From Lojkania enalia (taxonomy: Eukaryota; Ascomycota; Dothideomycetes; Pleosporales), in assembly GCA_010094045.1 (NCBI GenBank), contig ML986682.1, positions 93,247 through 157,246 on the forward strand: a DNA stretch of 64,000 bases, in the 5' to 3' direction. This document shows positions 1 through 11,539 of the stretch, piece after piece. The position numbers and the translations under genes were made by a program. Below the pieces are notes generated by a model. The model made no database searches, was not told the origin of the DNA, and was given only the letters and a program-made list of their open reading frames with translations. Positions within the stretch are counted from its first letter, which is position 1; every line of letters begins with the position of its first letter.

Positions 1-600
1 AGCTGTTAAGTAGGTAACTATAGCATTAAAAAAGCCTTTCTATATAAGCTTAAAGCTAAGGTTTAGTATCTTTAAGCTGGAGAGAATCTTATCCTATAGG
101 TAGAAGAACTACTTAGATTAGGATACGGATCCTCTAATAGCTATACTAATAAAGCGAGTTTTAAAAGTTAGAAATACTTCTCTCTTATTTATCTTTAGAA
201 TTTAAAACGCCTGTCGCACTTCTATCTCTTTATTATCTATAATAAAATATAATTATAGAAGCGAAATTATTTCTTTAGTATTCTTAAACTAATACTAGTC
301 TAATTTAGCTAGGTATTTTAGCTCTAGATACTCTTTTATAATACTAGAGGTATATCTCTATACTAACACTATATATATATACTCTATTAGATAGTAATCT
401 ATATTAATCTTAAGTTAGTCTAAGATTAAGGCTTACTATTATTTAAATATAGGTTTACTACTATTTATAAAGCTTTTAATTTTAGGTATATATTTAGTAA
501 GGTAGGCTTAAAGGGGCTTAGGGGTGGCTAAGAGGTTTCTTGCTAGAAGAGTTATAAAAGTTTTTTAGCGTATTATTAGTTCTAATTTAGTGGTTTATAG
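1..600 (-). pseudogene. gag fragment of gypsy copy D
   Basis: On the reverse strand this aligns with the N-terminal half of gag in copies A (from about 24750) and C (to about 45620). The matching gag in A reads as a typical Ty3 capsid, with the phrases KIESLIDGNKP, YLELKYLAKLD and FKARFISTAI. In D the frame is broken by many TAG and TAA codons from RIP. The window edge cuts it before the zinc knuckle, so nothing more can be said of its C-terminus. Confidence 0.6.
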
Positions 601-1182
601 AGGTTAATTAGAACTAATAGTTCTCTATTATATTAAGCGTATAATCTCCTCTTATAAAATTATAATTTATTTCTTAAGGGTTAGTTTACTCTAATTTCCC
701 TCTAAATTAGATAGGTTCTTTATTATAGGCCCTATAGAGAGGGGTCCGCCTGTTATAGGGCCCCCTATAAAAGGTAATAGTTGTTCTATATACGTAGATA
801 AAAGCTTACTCTTACTATAACTTACGCGTATATCGGTTCTAGTATAGGAATTAGAAGGTAAATTATAGTTAGATATTAGTAGTTACCTCTAATTCTAATA
901 GGTTATTAGTAGTCTCTAAGTTTCTACCTAGGCGTACTCTACGCGGCTTTTCTAAAGGCAATCCTAATTACAGGGGATAGGAAGTTCTAAACCTAAAAGC
1001 TTCGGTTAATAGAAAATTTCTAAGATTCTATCTAGGTAACTAAATAATTTAATATAATAGTATATAAGTATTATAATCTAAACTAAATCGGGTATATCTT
1101 AGACTTAAATATATTTAAATAAATAATTAATACGATATTATTAAAGAGGCTGTTACTAGTAGTATTAAGTTCTTCTATATAA

Positions 1183-1461
1183 TATAATAGTATAGATAAG
1201 ATAATAGATCCGAATATAGTACAAATCTACTTAGAAGTATATAAGAGTATATAGGGGATTAGGGACCTAGAAATTCTATTAACACCTATAGGCCTTGTAC
1301 GAAAGGATATAGAAGAACTACTAAGCTACTTATAAGGGAGTATACAACTATATATAGAAGGGAAAAGGGGTAGAACTGGGGGTAGGATAAGATAAGCGAA
1401 AAGCTTTGGGATAAGGTTGTATATAAAGCTTTTCGTAGAACGATTTCTTTGCATTATTACA
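1183..1461 (-). repeat. 5' LTR of gypsy copy D (279 bp)
   Basis: The LTR starts with TATAATAG (RIP form of TGTAACAG) and ends with CATTATTACA, the inverted TGTAAC/GTTACA ends of this family. Its length of 279 bp is the same as the LTRs of A and the 5' LTR of C. Confidence 0.85.
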
Positions 1462-2705
1462 ATTATTAATATTATAAAGGTTATTATAGGTTTAGAATAT
1501 TATATAATACCTACTTTTATATAGCTATATAATTACGAGTAGGTTATAGTTATCTAGAATATCTATACTACTATATATATAACTCTACTATTTATTATTT
1601 ATAAAAAACGCGTTTATATTTCTATATAGTATAAAGAAGTAGATATACTATATAATTGGAAAATCTCAGTCTCTAAGAACGGCTGGATAAATAATATACT
1701 TAATCTTAAGTAGTTAAAGTACTTTAATAAGTATATAAAGATATATTAGATAGAATTATATAAGCTACTTATTTTAGACAGTTATAAAAGCTACCTTAAC
1801 TAGGAATTTAAAAATTACTACCTTATATAAAAGATTCTAATACTTTATATACCTTCTTATTTATTATATATACTTCAGCCTCTTAATATAGTTTACTTTT
1901 TACTATTAAAGCTAAAGTACTTATAGTATATATAAGACTTAGCGCGCTAACGCGTCTACTATATTAATAAAAAAAGCTTTCTTCTAGCTTTTAAGAACGC
2001 GTTTTTTAATATAATTATATATAAGAACTATTAAAAAGCTTTTAAAGTAATAAGAATTATTCTTCTAAACGTATAGGTTATATTAGATTATCTTAATATA
2101 TAATTATATACCCTACTAGAACTACTTTTATAAGAAGACTTCTAATAGTTTAAAACTTTAAGTAATATATATAAATTTAGATTACAATTAATACTTATAT
2201 AAAAGTCCTTTATATAATTATTAAAAGAGGTATAAGAAGGATTCTTACAGCTTATAAAAGATACTAAGTTAATACTATATTAGAATACGCTTCTTTAAGC
2301 TTGTAACTCTAAACTTAAAAGGTAATTAGAAGAAGTAACTAAATATAAAACGCGTAAAAGAAAGTATATTTAATATAGTAGTATAGTATTATATAGTAAG
2401 AGATCTTTATATATAGCTACTAAAGTATCTATAAACTCTTAGCCCTTTAAGAAGACTTATAGTACTAATACTTAAGAAAGAGCTTAACTAGTTTAATACT
2501 ACTATAGTAACTATAGTAAAACTAGATATAATACTCGTACTACTAAAAGAATAGTAGGGAAAATTCTAAATTAGATAAAAGTATATTATATATAGAATCT
2601 CTTATTAGTATTAAGTAAATTAACTTTTTATATATAGTATTTATTACGCTAAGAAAAAGTAGCCGCTTTAATAGTTTAGCTGCTTCGATGGTAGAATATA
2701 TTGTA
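1462..2705 (+). mobile_element. Fot1/pogo-like Tc1/mariner transposon N1, 3' part
   Basis: This is the right-hand part of a DNA transposon whose left part was separated by the insertion of gypsy copy D. It aligns with 3303-4224 plus 6063-6388 of N2 on the same strand. The right terminal repeat (about 2626-2705) ends in GTAGAATATATTGTA. The neighbouring copy N2 begins only about four bases later, in the same orientation. Confidence 0.8.
1467..2560 (+). pseudogene. Fot1/pogo-type DDE transposase, C-terminal part
   Basis: The translated fragments match the catalytic domain of the pogo/Fot1 group of Tc1/mariner transposases, which cut and paste the element at TA sites in the nucleus. Visible pieces are SVSKNGWINN, LKYFNKYIK and LLILDSYKSYL, which carries the second catalytic Asp, then LYILQPLNIVYFLLLK. 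In that last piece the third catalytic Asp should read LD but is now LN. A basic C-terminal region follows. The N-terminal DNA-binding domain lies left of copy D, outside the window. Many TAG/TAA codons replace CAG/TGG, so it is not functional. Confidence 0.75.
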
Positions 2706-2768
2706 TACTTATAATATATTCTACTATTAAAGCGGCTACTTTTTCTTAGTATTATAAATACTATATAC
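2626..2768. repeat. Abutting terminal inverted repeats of N1 and N2 (near-palindrome)
   Basis: The right terminal repeat of N1 (to 2705) is followed after about four bases by the left terminal repeat of N2 (from 2710). Both contain AAAGCGGCTACTTTTTCTTAG or its complement. Together they form an imperfect palindrome with arms of roughly 60 to 70 bp. The N1 arm has about 20 extra bases around 2672-2690. Confidence 0.75.
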
Positions 2769-4224
2769 GAACTATAATAAATTTATAATACGACCTTCTA
2801 TTAATTTAATAAGAAGGTAGAATTAAACTTACCTTATAGGCGTATAAATTAGGCTAATTTAAGAGTATATAACGCGCTACTATAGCTTTTAACGTATAAT
2901 ATTAATAACTCTCTACTTAACTTTATAAAATTACGTTTTACCCTTATATACAACTAAATTACTAGACGCTTATAGTAATCGAAGAATAAATAATCATATA
3001 ATATATTTTTAACCTTAATTTATAAGAATTTACGCTCTAGCTATATAAGATAGTAGATATAGTAGATAAACTATTAGACGTATATAGTAGAATACTTATA
3101 GAAAAGAATTAGTCTAAACGATTTATAGCACGTATAAATAAGTTTAAAATAGCCTTTAATCGAGTAAAAAATTGCTAAAAAATAAAATAAGAGAATTTAG
3201 AAGTTATTAATATATAGTTTAAACTTATATAGAATATAATTATAAAATATAGTATATATAATAATAATATCTACAACTTTAATAAGACAGGCTTTTAGAT
3301 AGGTATTATTAGTACTCTAAAGGTTGTTATAGGTTTAGAATATTATATAAAGCTTATTCTTATATAGCTAAACAATTATAAGTAGATTATAGTTATTTAA
3401 AGTATTTATATTACTATATATATAACCCTACTATTTATTATTTATAATAGATACGTTTATATCTCTATATAGTATAAAAAATAAGGTATACTATATAATT
3501 GGAAAATTTTAGTCTCTAAAAACGGTTAGATAAATAATATACTTAGTTTTAAGTAGTTAAAGTATTTTAATAAGTATATAAAAATACGTTAGGTAGAGTT
3601 ATATAAGCTACTTATTTTAAACGGTTATACAAGCTACCTTAACTAAAAATTTAAAGATTACTACCTTATATAAAAGATCCTAACGCTTTATATATCTTCT
3701 TATTTATTATATATACTTTAGCTTCTTAATATAGTTTACTTCTTACTATTAAAGCTAAAGTATTTATAGTATATATAAGACTTAGCGCGCTAATACGTCT
3801 ACTATATTAATAAAAAAAAGCTTTTTTCTAGCTTTTAAGAACGCTTTTTTTAACGTATTTACGTATAAGAACTATTAAAAGGCTTTTAAGATAATAGAAA
3901 TTATTCCTTTAAACGCGTAGATTATATTAAATTACCTTAATATATAACTATATACCCTACTAGAACTACTTTTATAAGGAAACTTCTAGTAGTCTAAAGC
4001 TCTAAATAATATATATAAATTTAGGTTATAATTAATATTTATATAAAAGTCCTTTATATAATTACTAAAAGAGATATAAGAAGGATTCTAATAATTTATA
4101 AAAGGTATTAAGTTAATACTATATTAGAATATACTTTTTTAAGCTTATAACTCTAAGTTTAAAAGGTAATTAGAAGAAGTAACTAAATATAAAACGCGTA
4201 AAAGAAATTATATTTAGTATAGTA

Positions 4225-6060
4225 ACATATTTTATAAGTAAGTCGCCTACTTAAATAAGTTACCTACCTTATTAGCTATCTCTATATTTAGAGGTATATA
4301 TTATAATAACGCTCGTAGGTATTACTATAATAATTTAATAGAGGATAGATATACTATTTATCTACTACTATATAAGTTCTAGTATTATATCTAAGCTCGC
4401 TACAGCGGTTATAGTACTTCTAGTATAGTATATCTACTCTTCTATACTTCTTACCTGCGTGTACTTTATCCTCTAGTTACTTATCTACCTCCTTTTAAAC
4501 AGCTATCTTAGTAGCTTTAGCTTTAGTAAGACTATCTTACTTCTATAGAACCTTTTTTAATCGCTTTTTACGCTATAATAGAGTCTTATTTACTTCTTAA
4601 AGCTAACTAATCTAACGCTAAAATAGTACGTATAAATAAGCTATCTATATAGTATCTTTAGTAAGTAAATTAAGAAAATTATTAATTATAATAGATAAGC
4701 TATTTTAATATCTAGTAATATAGTCTTAAATTAATATTATTTAAGACCCTAGTTTAATAGTATTAGTTAGTATTTTTAACTCCTAGAGGCAACTAGCTAC
4801 TAGTAGTAGTAATAGAGTATAAAACTTAATATTAAGCTTTAATAGTACTATATTAGAATTATATAGTATTAGACTAGTACCTTATAAGCTTGCGTATATA
4901 TTAGCCTTAGTAATAGAACGCTAATATACTATATAAAAGGTTGGTAGAAAGTTAAACTTTATAATATAGTAGATACCAGCTTATATAAGCTTATTAATCT
5001 TACGCCTATATACTTTCTTTAATAGTAAGAAGTAGCTTATATTTAAAAGCTATAGTAGATACGATAAATATACCGGTATATATAATAGAATAATATCTTT
5101 CTCTTATAGAGTAGCTGAAACTTAATAGACCTATAGCTCTTATAGCTATTAATAACTAGTAGATAATAAATACCTACTATATACTACTTTATATACTAAT
5201 TAAAACGTTTTAACTATTTAATTATAAGTTTATTATTTATTTATCTACTATTACTTATTACGATTACTCCTTTAGGTAGTATATTATCGCCCTAATACTA
5301 TATAGAGAGGTACTACTTACTAGTAAAAATAATAAATAGTAGAATAGTATTACTATAAATACTTATAGTTTAAATAACTATTATCTACTTATAATTATTT
5401 AGCTGTAGTAATTTTAGTTAACTAGCTAATAGTTTAGTACTAGTAACTATCTTACTAGTAGATATAATACCTATCTAGAAGTCTATCTTATTAAAATAAT
5501 AGTTATTATTATTAGTAATATTATACTTTACTTTAGTATTATATACTAGGTTAAACTAGTTATTAATAACTTTAAGATTCTTATAAAGAGCTCTTTAATA
5601 GTTGTATTTTTAATAGAAGTATATTTTAAGCTTAAGAATACGATTAATAAAGTTTATTAGCTAGTTTTTACCGATCTAATCTATAGAGCAAGCTTTTAGT
5701 AAATAATTAGTTATATCTTATATACTATCGATTATAGAAGAGTATCTATAAGATAATAGATCTAGTATATACTATATTATAGTTAATTTTTCTAACTTTA
5801 TAAGCTTCTTAAAATTAGGCTTATAATTATATTATAAAAATTTACTAGCGCGTTAGTCTCTAAGTATTATTTAGAGGATATTATAGGTAGTTATAATACT
5901 TTATACGCTCTAAATTTAATCTTAATTAATAGCTAAAATAGCTAGTAATATTTTACCTTTTTAATAGATTAATTAAAGTTAAGGTAGTTACTATATTATA
6001 TTATAAGTAGGTAGGGTATAACTTCTTAGTAAAAGTAGGCGACTTACTTATAAAATACGT
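4225..6060 (-). mobile_element. Fot1/pogo-like transposon O nested in N2 (1836 bp)
   Basis: This is a second Tc1/mariner family. The 28-bp terminal inverted repeats are 4225-4252 (ACATATTTTATAAGTAAGTC...) and 6033-6060 (...GACTTACTTATAAAATACGT), and they differ at one RIP-type position. TA lies on each side (4223-4224 and 6061-6062). Removing O restores a continuous match between N2 and N1 at this point, which confirms the ends. Confidence 0.85.
4400..5960 (-). pseudogene. Fot1/pogo-type transposase of O
   Basis: This lies on the reverse strand of O. An N-terminal segment at about 5860-5700 resembles the pogo/CENP-B helix-turn-helix start (pieces LQYNYKPNFKKL and IIQYILDLLSYRY). The C-terminal basic and coiled tail is at about 4650-4420, rich in Lys and Glu. 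The middle is heavily mutated and I could not place all three catalytic acidic residues. The length between terminal repeats (1.8 kb) is normal for Fot1-like elements. It is non-functional because of RIP stops. Confidence 0.65.
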
Positions 6061-6388
6061 TAGTATAGTATTATATAATAAGGAATTTTTATATATAGCT
6101 GCTAAAGTATCTATAAACTCTTAACTCTTTAAGAAAATTTATAGTACTAATACTTAAGAAAGAGTCTAACTAATTTAATACTACTATAGTAACTATAGTA
6201 AGACCAGATATAATACTTATATATATTAAAAGGATAGTAGAAAAAATTCTAAATTAGATAAAAGTATATTATATATAGAATCTTTTATTAGTATTATATA
6301 ACTTAACCTTTTATATATAGTATTTATTATACTAAAAAAAAGTAGCTACTTTAATAGAATAGCTACTTTAATAGTAGAATATATTATA

Positions 6389-6602
6389 TATTATAGGAAC
6401 TTTTAGCTAGTCTACTAAACTATATTAGATATCGACGTATAATATTATAGTTAATATTATACCGGATATTATACTAGATATTAGCTAATATATCCCTTTT
6501 TTATATATATAAATATAGCCCGCTAGCTATCTTTAATTAACTAGTTTAGCTTCTTATCTCCCTCCTTAAGATAAGATTCGCCTCTTACTATAATTATAAG
6601 CT
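6389..6602 (+). repeat. 5' LTR of copia element H2
   Basis: This is 214 bp and matches the 204-bp LTRs of H in reverse complement. It begins TATTATAGG (from TGTTATAGG) and ends CTTACTATA (from CTCACCACA). CA and TG are almost fully converted to TA. Confidence 0.85.
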
Positions 6603-6613
6603 TAATTACTATA
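6603..6613 (+). other. Primer-binding site of H2, half-tRNA type
   Basis: The bases directly after the LTR, ATTATAAGCTT, are the RIP-mutated equivalent of GTTATAAGCCC in H. See the H entry at 21548 for the match to the initiator tRNA anticodon arm. Confidence 0.5.
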
Positions 6614-6939
6614 CTAAAATAACTATAATTTAATATATATATTATAATTAATATTACTTCTTTTTATTTAGTATTATAATATTGCGATATTATTATCTTT
6701 ATTATTTACTAATAATTTTTAAATACTTAGCTATTAGAATTATATATAAATTCTATATTTTATAAGCCTATTAATATACTATATTATATTTAAGGCTATT
6801 CTTTTAGTATTATATATAGATTCTATACTTTATAAGTCTATTAATATACTATATTATATTTAAAGCTATTTTATTCTCTAATATTAATATATTCTAGTAT
6901 ATTTCTAATATTATAATAGTTATATACTCTTCTATAGCT

Positions 6940-7306
6940 ATATCTAAAAAGAAAATACTTAGTACTTTTAGTAATTAGAAGAATTAGCTTAAATAGTATA
7001 AATTAATAGCTAGTAGGTTAAGGATATAAAAATATTTAGATCTAAATATATCTCTTAAAAAAGTTAAAATCTATAGACTAGAACCTCTCCTCTCTAATAT
7101 AGATAAGTTTTAGACCCTAAAAATAAATCTAAAAGGGGAAATAGAAAAATACCTCTCTAGTAGAGTTATATATAAGGAAATAACCTTAATATAAATAATA
7201 GATTAAAACTAGATAAAGGACTAATATAATTAATAAAAAAAGAATTAGATTAAAATTAATAACGTTTTCTATATTATATATAGTAATATTCTAATAATAA
7301 TATTAC
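6940..7306 (+). pseudogene. copia gag of H2, N-terminal piece
   Basis: This reads as a copia-type Gag start: (M)SKKKILSTF, then tryptophan positions now TAG, then YKLIASRL, YLDLNISLKKVKIYGLEP and LLSNIDKF. The start codon is ATA in place of ATG, the same change as in H. Copia Gag packages the element RNA into virus-like particles in the cytoplasm. Element I cuts the frame at 7307, and it resumes at 54428 (YNI...). Stops from TGG and CAG are frequent. Confidence 0.7.
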
Positions 7307-7519
7307 TATAATATCTTATAGCTTTAAGTTATAGGTTAATAATATAGAGTTACCTAATCTAGGGTTAAAATAGCCGAATCGCACCCTATAGAGATAGTAG
7401 TAATTCGTCTCTCTTTTATTAGTTATCTCTTTTCTAAGAGAACTAAATATATAAATATATTAGCTCTACTATTCTATCTATTATTATTATACTATAATCT
7501 ATTATACTAGTCTATTATA
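7307..7519 (+). repeat. 5' LTR of gypsy element I (213 bp)
   Basis: It begins TATAATATCTTATAG and ends GTCTATTATA, and it matches 54210-54422 at equal length. The left TSD is ATTAC at 7302-7306. No TGG-type primer-binding site is obvious right after the LTR. Confidence 0.85.
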
Positions 7520-7689
7520 TTTAAATCGCTTAAACTCTTTAGAGTAGTTTAATAGCGATTTCTAATACTATAAATACGTCTTCTACCCCTTTTAGCTTAA
7601 CAGCCGGCTTAGCTAGATATATAAAGACCCTAACGTCTAGTAATAGGCGAGATACTAACCTTAGAGCTAGTAAGAGACTTATTTAGCTA

Positions 7690-8780
7690 GAAGAGTAAAC
7701 TAGAACGAATATTTATTAAATATCTAAAGAATTGTAGAATTATAGTACTATCTAGTACTGTCTAGCTTAGAGTAGTATAGAGTAGGATATAGATGCCGAA
7801 GACTTAGAAAGACTATAATAATAGATATAAGGTAAATAAAATTGGAAGGATTTTAAATAGTTATAAGAGATAAAGTAATAATATAAAGTAGATAATATTT
7901 CTATAATCGATTTAGCTATTATTATACTAGAGGGAGTATAGCTGCCGCGAACTACCTCTATTTAAACTAACCTTTCTTACTTTAAACCTCTTTATACTTA
8001 TAAAAAGAAGAATTATATAGACTATAACTAATAGGTCTAAGACTATAAAAAGTATTTTATCTAGTTACTAGTAGACTTTTAAATAGAAAAGTAGAAAGTT
8101 ATTTTTACTTCTAGATATATTTTAGAGTCTTTAAAGACTTTATAGAAGATATATAAAACTATAGAGTACTAAAAGAATATATACTAGATTTCTATATAAG
8201 ATAATCTAAAAGTAAAGATATTAAGTATATTAAAAACTCTATTAGAATAAAAGTAAGAAGCTTTTAATACCTTAAAAAGGTGTAGATAAAGGATAGACTA
8301 GTCTCTAACTAACCTATTAAACTATATAAAACTTCTATAAGAAGAAGTTAAAGAGATAAATAAAAACTATATAGTAAATAAGTTTATCTTAATCTTATCT
8401 AAGCTAATAAGAAGAGATTTAAATCTTCTCTTAAAACTACAGCTTTAGATACTATTAGAGATAGAAGAATACGCGAATATAGTCTTTAGGTATTACTAAA
8501 AGCTTTATAAGGAGTAAAAGGGAAGTAATATAGGTAATTATAAGAGATAAAAGTCTAATACTTTAGAGAAGAGTAATAGTACTCTAAAAAAGGTTAGAAA
8601 GAGCTAGAAACCCCCGAAGAGGTCTAGAAAAGGTAATACCTACTTAGAGCAGCCTTCTATTATATATTAGATATATAGAGAGGAGAGCTATAAGTCTTCT
8701 AACTATTTCTAGAAGAAAGGGAAGTCTAAAAGAGCTCCTAAATAAAAGTTAGAAAAAGGTAAAGGTTAGAAGAACTAAAC
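7690..8780 (+). pseudogene. gag of gypsy element I
   Basis: This is a capsid-like region with a C-terminal CCHC zinc knuckle. The knuckle is at 8665-8706 and reads Y-x2-Y-x4-Y-x4-Y, with each Tyr codon TAT standing where TGY or CAY is expected; the intervening residues REE, YKSSN are typical. Gag would form the particle shell and bind the RNA genome. Upstream the region is rich in charged residues (8300-8640), and a basic tail follows the knuckle. RIP has hit every metal ligand and many Gln and Trp codons. Confidence 0.65.
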
Positions 8781-8869
8781 TTCTTTCTTCTAACCTATAT
8801 TAAACTTTTTAGGGAGAGTAAGAAGCTAGGAAAATTATAAAAATTACTTTTTTAAACTTCTATAAAGTT

Positions 8870-11107
8870 ACTTATAGTTAAGATAGTAGTAGAGGGTTTA
8901 ACTAAGAATAATTATTTAATTAACTTAGATATATAACTAAATCTCTTTAATACTATATTTATAAAATAGTATAACTTAAAGATTAATCTACTACTAAAGT
9001 TAATAGTAGAAGCTATAAATAGCTCTAAGATTCTAATATATAAAACTACTATTATAAAGGTTACTGTTAGGGACTTATATAGTAAGGTTTAAGTCTATAA
9101 GGTATTATTTATAATAGTAGACCTTAAAGAGTATAAGATTTACCCTAGAATACTCTAGATATAGGATTATAATCCGAAATTAAACTTTTTTAGTAGAAAG
9201 ATACTTTTTAAGGGGGTAAAGGTTATAAGCTTACTCTAGTTTTATAAGGTAGTATTAGAGGATATAGAAGAGTTTACGGAGACTATTATAGGTAGTAAAA
9301 TAGACGTCTATACTATCTAGTTAATTTAGTAGCTATAGTAGATAAAATTAGCGTTAAAATAGGCTAATTATAGCTGGAGTATACTAATTTTAAGGATATA
9401 TTTAATAAAAAGCAATCCTTAGTACTTATAAAGTATAAGCTTTAAGATTTAGCTATAAATCTACTAGAAGGAACTAGTCTTTTATATTAACTACTATATA
9501 ATTTATCTTTAGTTGAGTTTTAGTATCTCTAGAAGTATCTAGATAAGTATTTATAATATAGATAGATTAGGAGATCCTAATTACTTACTAATATACTAAT
9601 CTTCTTTATAAAGAAGAAGAATAGTAGTTTAAAGTTCTATATAGATTATAGAGGTTTAAATAAGATTATTATACGTAATCGGCATCCTCTTCCCCTAATT
9701 TTAGAGTCGCTAGAGCGTCTAATATAAGCTAAATACTATACTAAGTTTAATATTAGAGAAGCTTACTATAGAATTAGAATAAAGAAAGGAGATAAATAGA
9801 AGACCGCGTTTTATACTAGATACGGTTCTTTTAAGTATACTATTATACTATTTAGCCTAATAAATATACTAGTCTAATTTTAAGCGTATATTAACTAGAT
9901 ACTTACTAGTTTTATTAATATAATATATATTATATACTTAGATAATATCTTAATCTTCTCTAATATAAAAGAGAAATATATTAAATATATTAAGAAAATA
10001 CTTTAGAGACTATATAAGGCTAGACTCTTTATAAAACTTAGTAAATACAACTTTTATACTAGAAAAATAGACTCTCTAGAGTTTATTATTTATTCTAAGG
10101 GGATTAAATTTAACTACTTCTAGTTAAAAACTATCTAAGATTAGCTAGTTTTATAAACTATATAAGATATATAAACTACTATTATAGGTTTATTATAGGA
10201 TTCTTAAAGATTATCTTACCTTTAACAAGATTAACCTAAAAGGGGCTAAAGGCTGCTAAAAGAGGCTATACCTAGAGAAGAGAAGAAAGTTAAAAGTTAA
10301 ATATTAGTTAAAAAGGACTAGAGGCTTTTTAATAGTTAAAAGAAACTTTTTTAAGTATTTCTATCCTCGTTTATTATAAGCTAACTCGGCTTATAAAGGT
10401 TAAGATTAATACTTCTAGGGGCGCTATTTTAGGAATTCTTAGCTAGCTTATAGAAGAGTAAGTAGGTAAGATAATATTGTAACCTATTAATTTCTTTTTA
10501 AGAAAGCTTAGTATAATAAAGTATAACTATAATATATATAACTAGAAACTACTCGTAATAGTAGAAAGTTTAGAATACTAATATTAGTACCTATAAGAAG
10601 TTATATTTAACTTTTATATAAACTATAATAATCTCTATTAGTTTATAGAAATAAAGATTTTAATCTATTAATATATACGATTGTCTCTTAAGCTTACTAA
10701 ATATAATTATAACTTTATTTATTAACCTAGTAAATTTAATCTAGCTAATAGACTATTATATTAACTAAATTATATAAAGGAAGTATAGGCACCTTTAAAA
10801 AAGTCTAATATAAGATATATTAAATCTATATACGCTAAGATTAGTTTAAAAAGAGTAGAAAGAACTAAATTAGACTAGAATAATAGTACTAAGATCCTTA
10901 GAGTTTTAGTAATAGTAACCTGCGTATAAACTACTTAGAAAGATTTTTCTCTTACCTAAGAAGTAGAAGAAACCTCTTCCTTAGACTAAGAATATTATAA
11001 CGGCCTAGAGTAGACTAAAGAAGATAATAAAGGGAAGATAGAGCCTATAACACTTTAAAAGAAGTAAAACACCCTTAATTAGGTATATAACTACCTTATA
11101 GTAGGTT
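8870..11107 (+). pseudogene. pol of gypsy element I, part 1 (protease, RT, RNase H)
   Basis: A protease-like stretch lies at about 8900-9200. The RT starts near 9400 with YTDFKDIF-like residues, then KLLTN, LFIKKKNSSL, FYIDYRGLNKII and RNRHPLPLI (9600-9700). The active site YLDNILIFSN is at 9935-9964, with the second Asp changed to Asn by RIP (normally YLDD). RNase H follows at about 10370-10750, with KYNYNIYN and LLVIVESLEY. F inserts at 11108, between RNase H and the integrase core, and the frame resumes at 38003. TAG and TAA are frequent throughout. Confidence 0.8.
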
Positions 11108-11439
11108 TATAATAGCCTCTAATTAGCTAGATATAAGATAGGGTAATAACTAAAAGTAATTACGTACTATAGGGGATTATTCTTATAGGCTTATAATAGA
11201 AGTACGTAAGTAGAGTATATAAAGGATATTTAAGTTAACTATAAAGAGCTATAAAGGTTAGAGTTGTAAGGTTATTAAATATAATTTAGTTCTCTTACTA
11301 TTTCTTCTTACTTAGTTACTTAGTTAACTAAGCTACTAAATATATTATATATCTTATATTAGCCTTATTCTTCTAGCTATATAAAGTTCTAGATCTTAAT
11401 TAGGTCTAGTATAGGGATTCTATAGAGGTATCTATAATA
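11108..11439 (-). repeat. 3' LTR of gypsy element F (332 bp)
   Basis: It starts TATAATAGCCTC and ends TATCTATAATA, which is TGT...ACA before RIP. Just right of it, 11440-11456 read on the minus strand is a purine tract (GAAGGGGAAAGTAG), the expected primer for plus-strand synthesis, so this is the 3' LTR. The TSD is AGGTT at 11103-11107. Confidence 0.85.
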
Positions 11440-11539
11440 CTACTTTCCCCTTCTAAACTTTTAGCCTAAGAGTTTTCTTATTCTAATCTAGTATATAGTA
11501 GGGTTAGTATACTATTTTCGCTAAGACTATATATATTTC

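Larger units (their letters stand above)
1..1461 (-). mobile_element. Ty3/gypsy copy D, 5' part, cut by the window edge
   Basis: This is the 5' portion of a reverse-oriented gypsy element of the same family as A, B and C. It aligns with 45020-46486 of copy C, and with the reverse complement of 23892-25350 of copy A. It holds the 5' LTR (1183-1461), an untranslated leader and the first part of gag; pol lies outside the window. The bases after the LTR, ATTAT at 1462-1466, match the sequence expected at that point of the Fot1-like transposon N2 (3303-3307 region), so D appears to have inserted into N1. The left TSD cannot be seen. Confidence 0.85.
2950..6270 (+). pseudogene. Fot1/pogo-type transposase of N2, split by O
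   Basis: The N-terminal helix-turn-helix region is at about 2985-3180, with pieces such as IIIQYIFNLN and KRFIARINKF. The DDE domain follows: YNFNKTGF (the first Asp, here changed to Asn) at about 3270-3290, a tract matching LLILDSYKSY at about 3620, and LLNIVYFLLLK at about 3725. The C-terminus resumes after transposon O at 6063. It differs from N1 mainly by C-to-T and G-to-A changes and has dozens of stops. Two copies in the same orientation lying side by side are typical of a repeatedly used AT-rich target region. Confidence 0.75.
2710..6388 (+). mobile_element. Fot1/pogo-like transposon N2, interrupted by O
   Basis: This is a complete copy of the N1 family, about 1.8 kb once the nested transposon O (4225-6060) is removed. 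The left terminal repeat starts at 2710 (TATAATATATTCTAC) and the right one ends at about 6388 (GTAGAATATATTATA). The right repeat holds an internal duplication of the TAGCTACTTTAATAG unit. The right end directly abuts the start of the copia LTR at 6389. I could not find a clean TA duplication on the left. Confidence 0.75.

Noticed and set aside
2626..2768. Hairpin terminator or cruciform regulatory site
   Set aside because: The palindrome is fully explained by two adjacent transposon ends.
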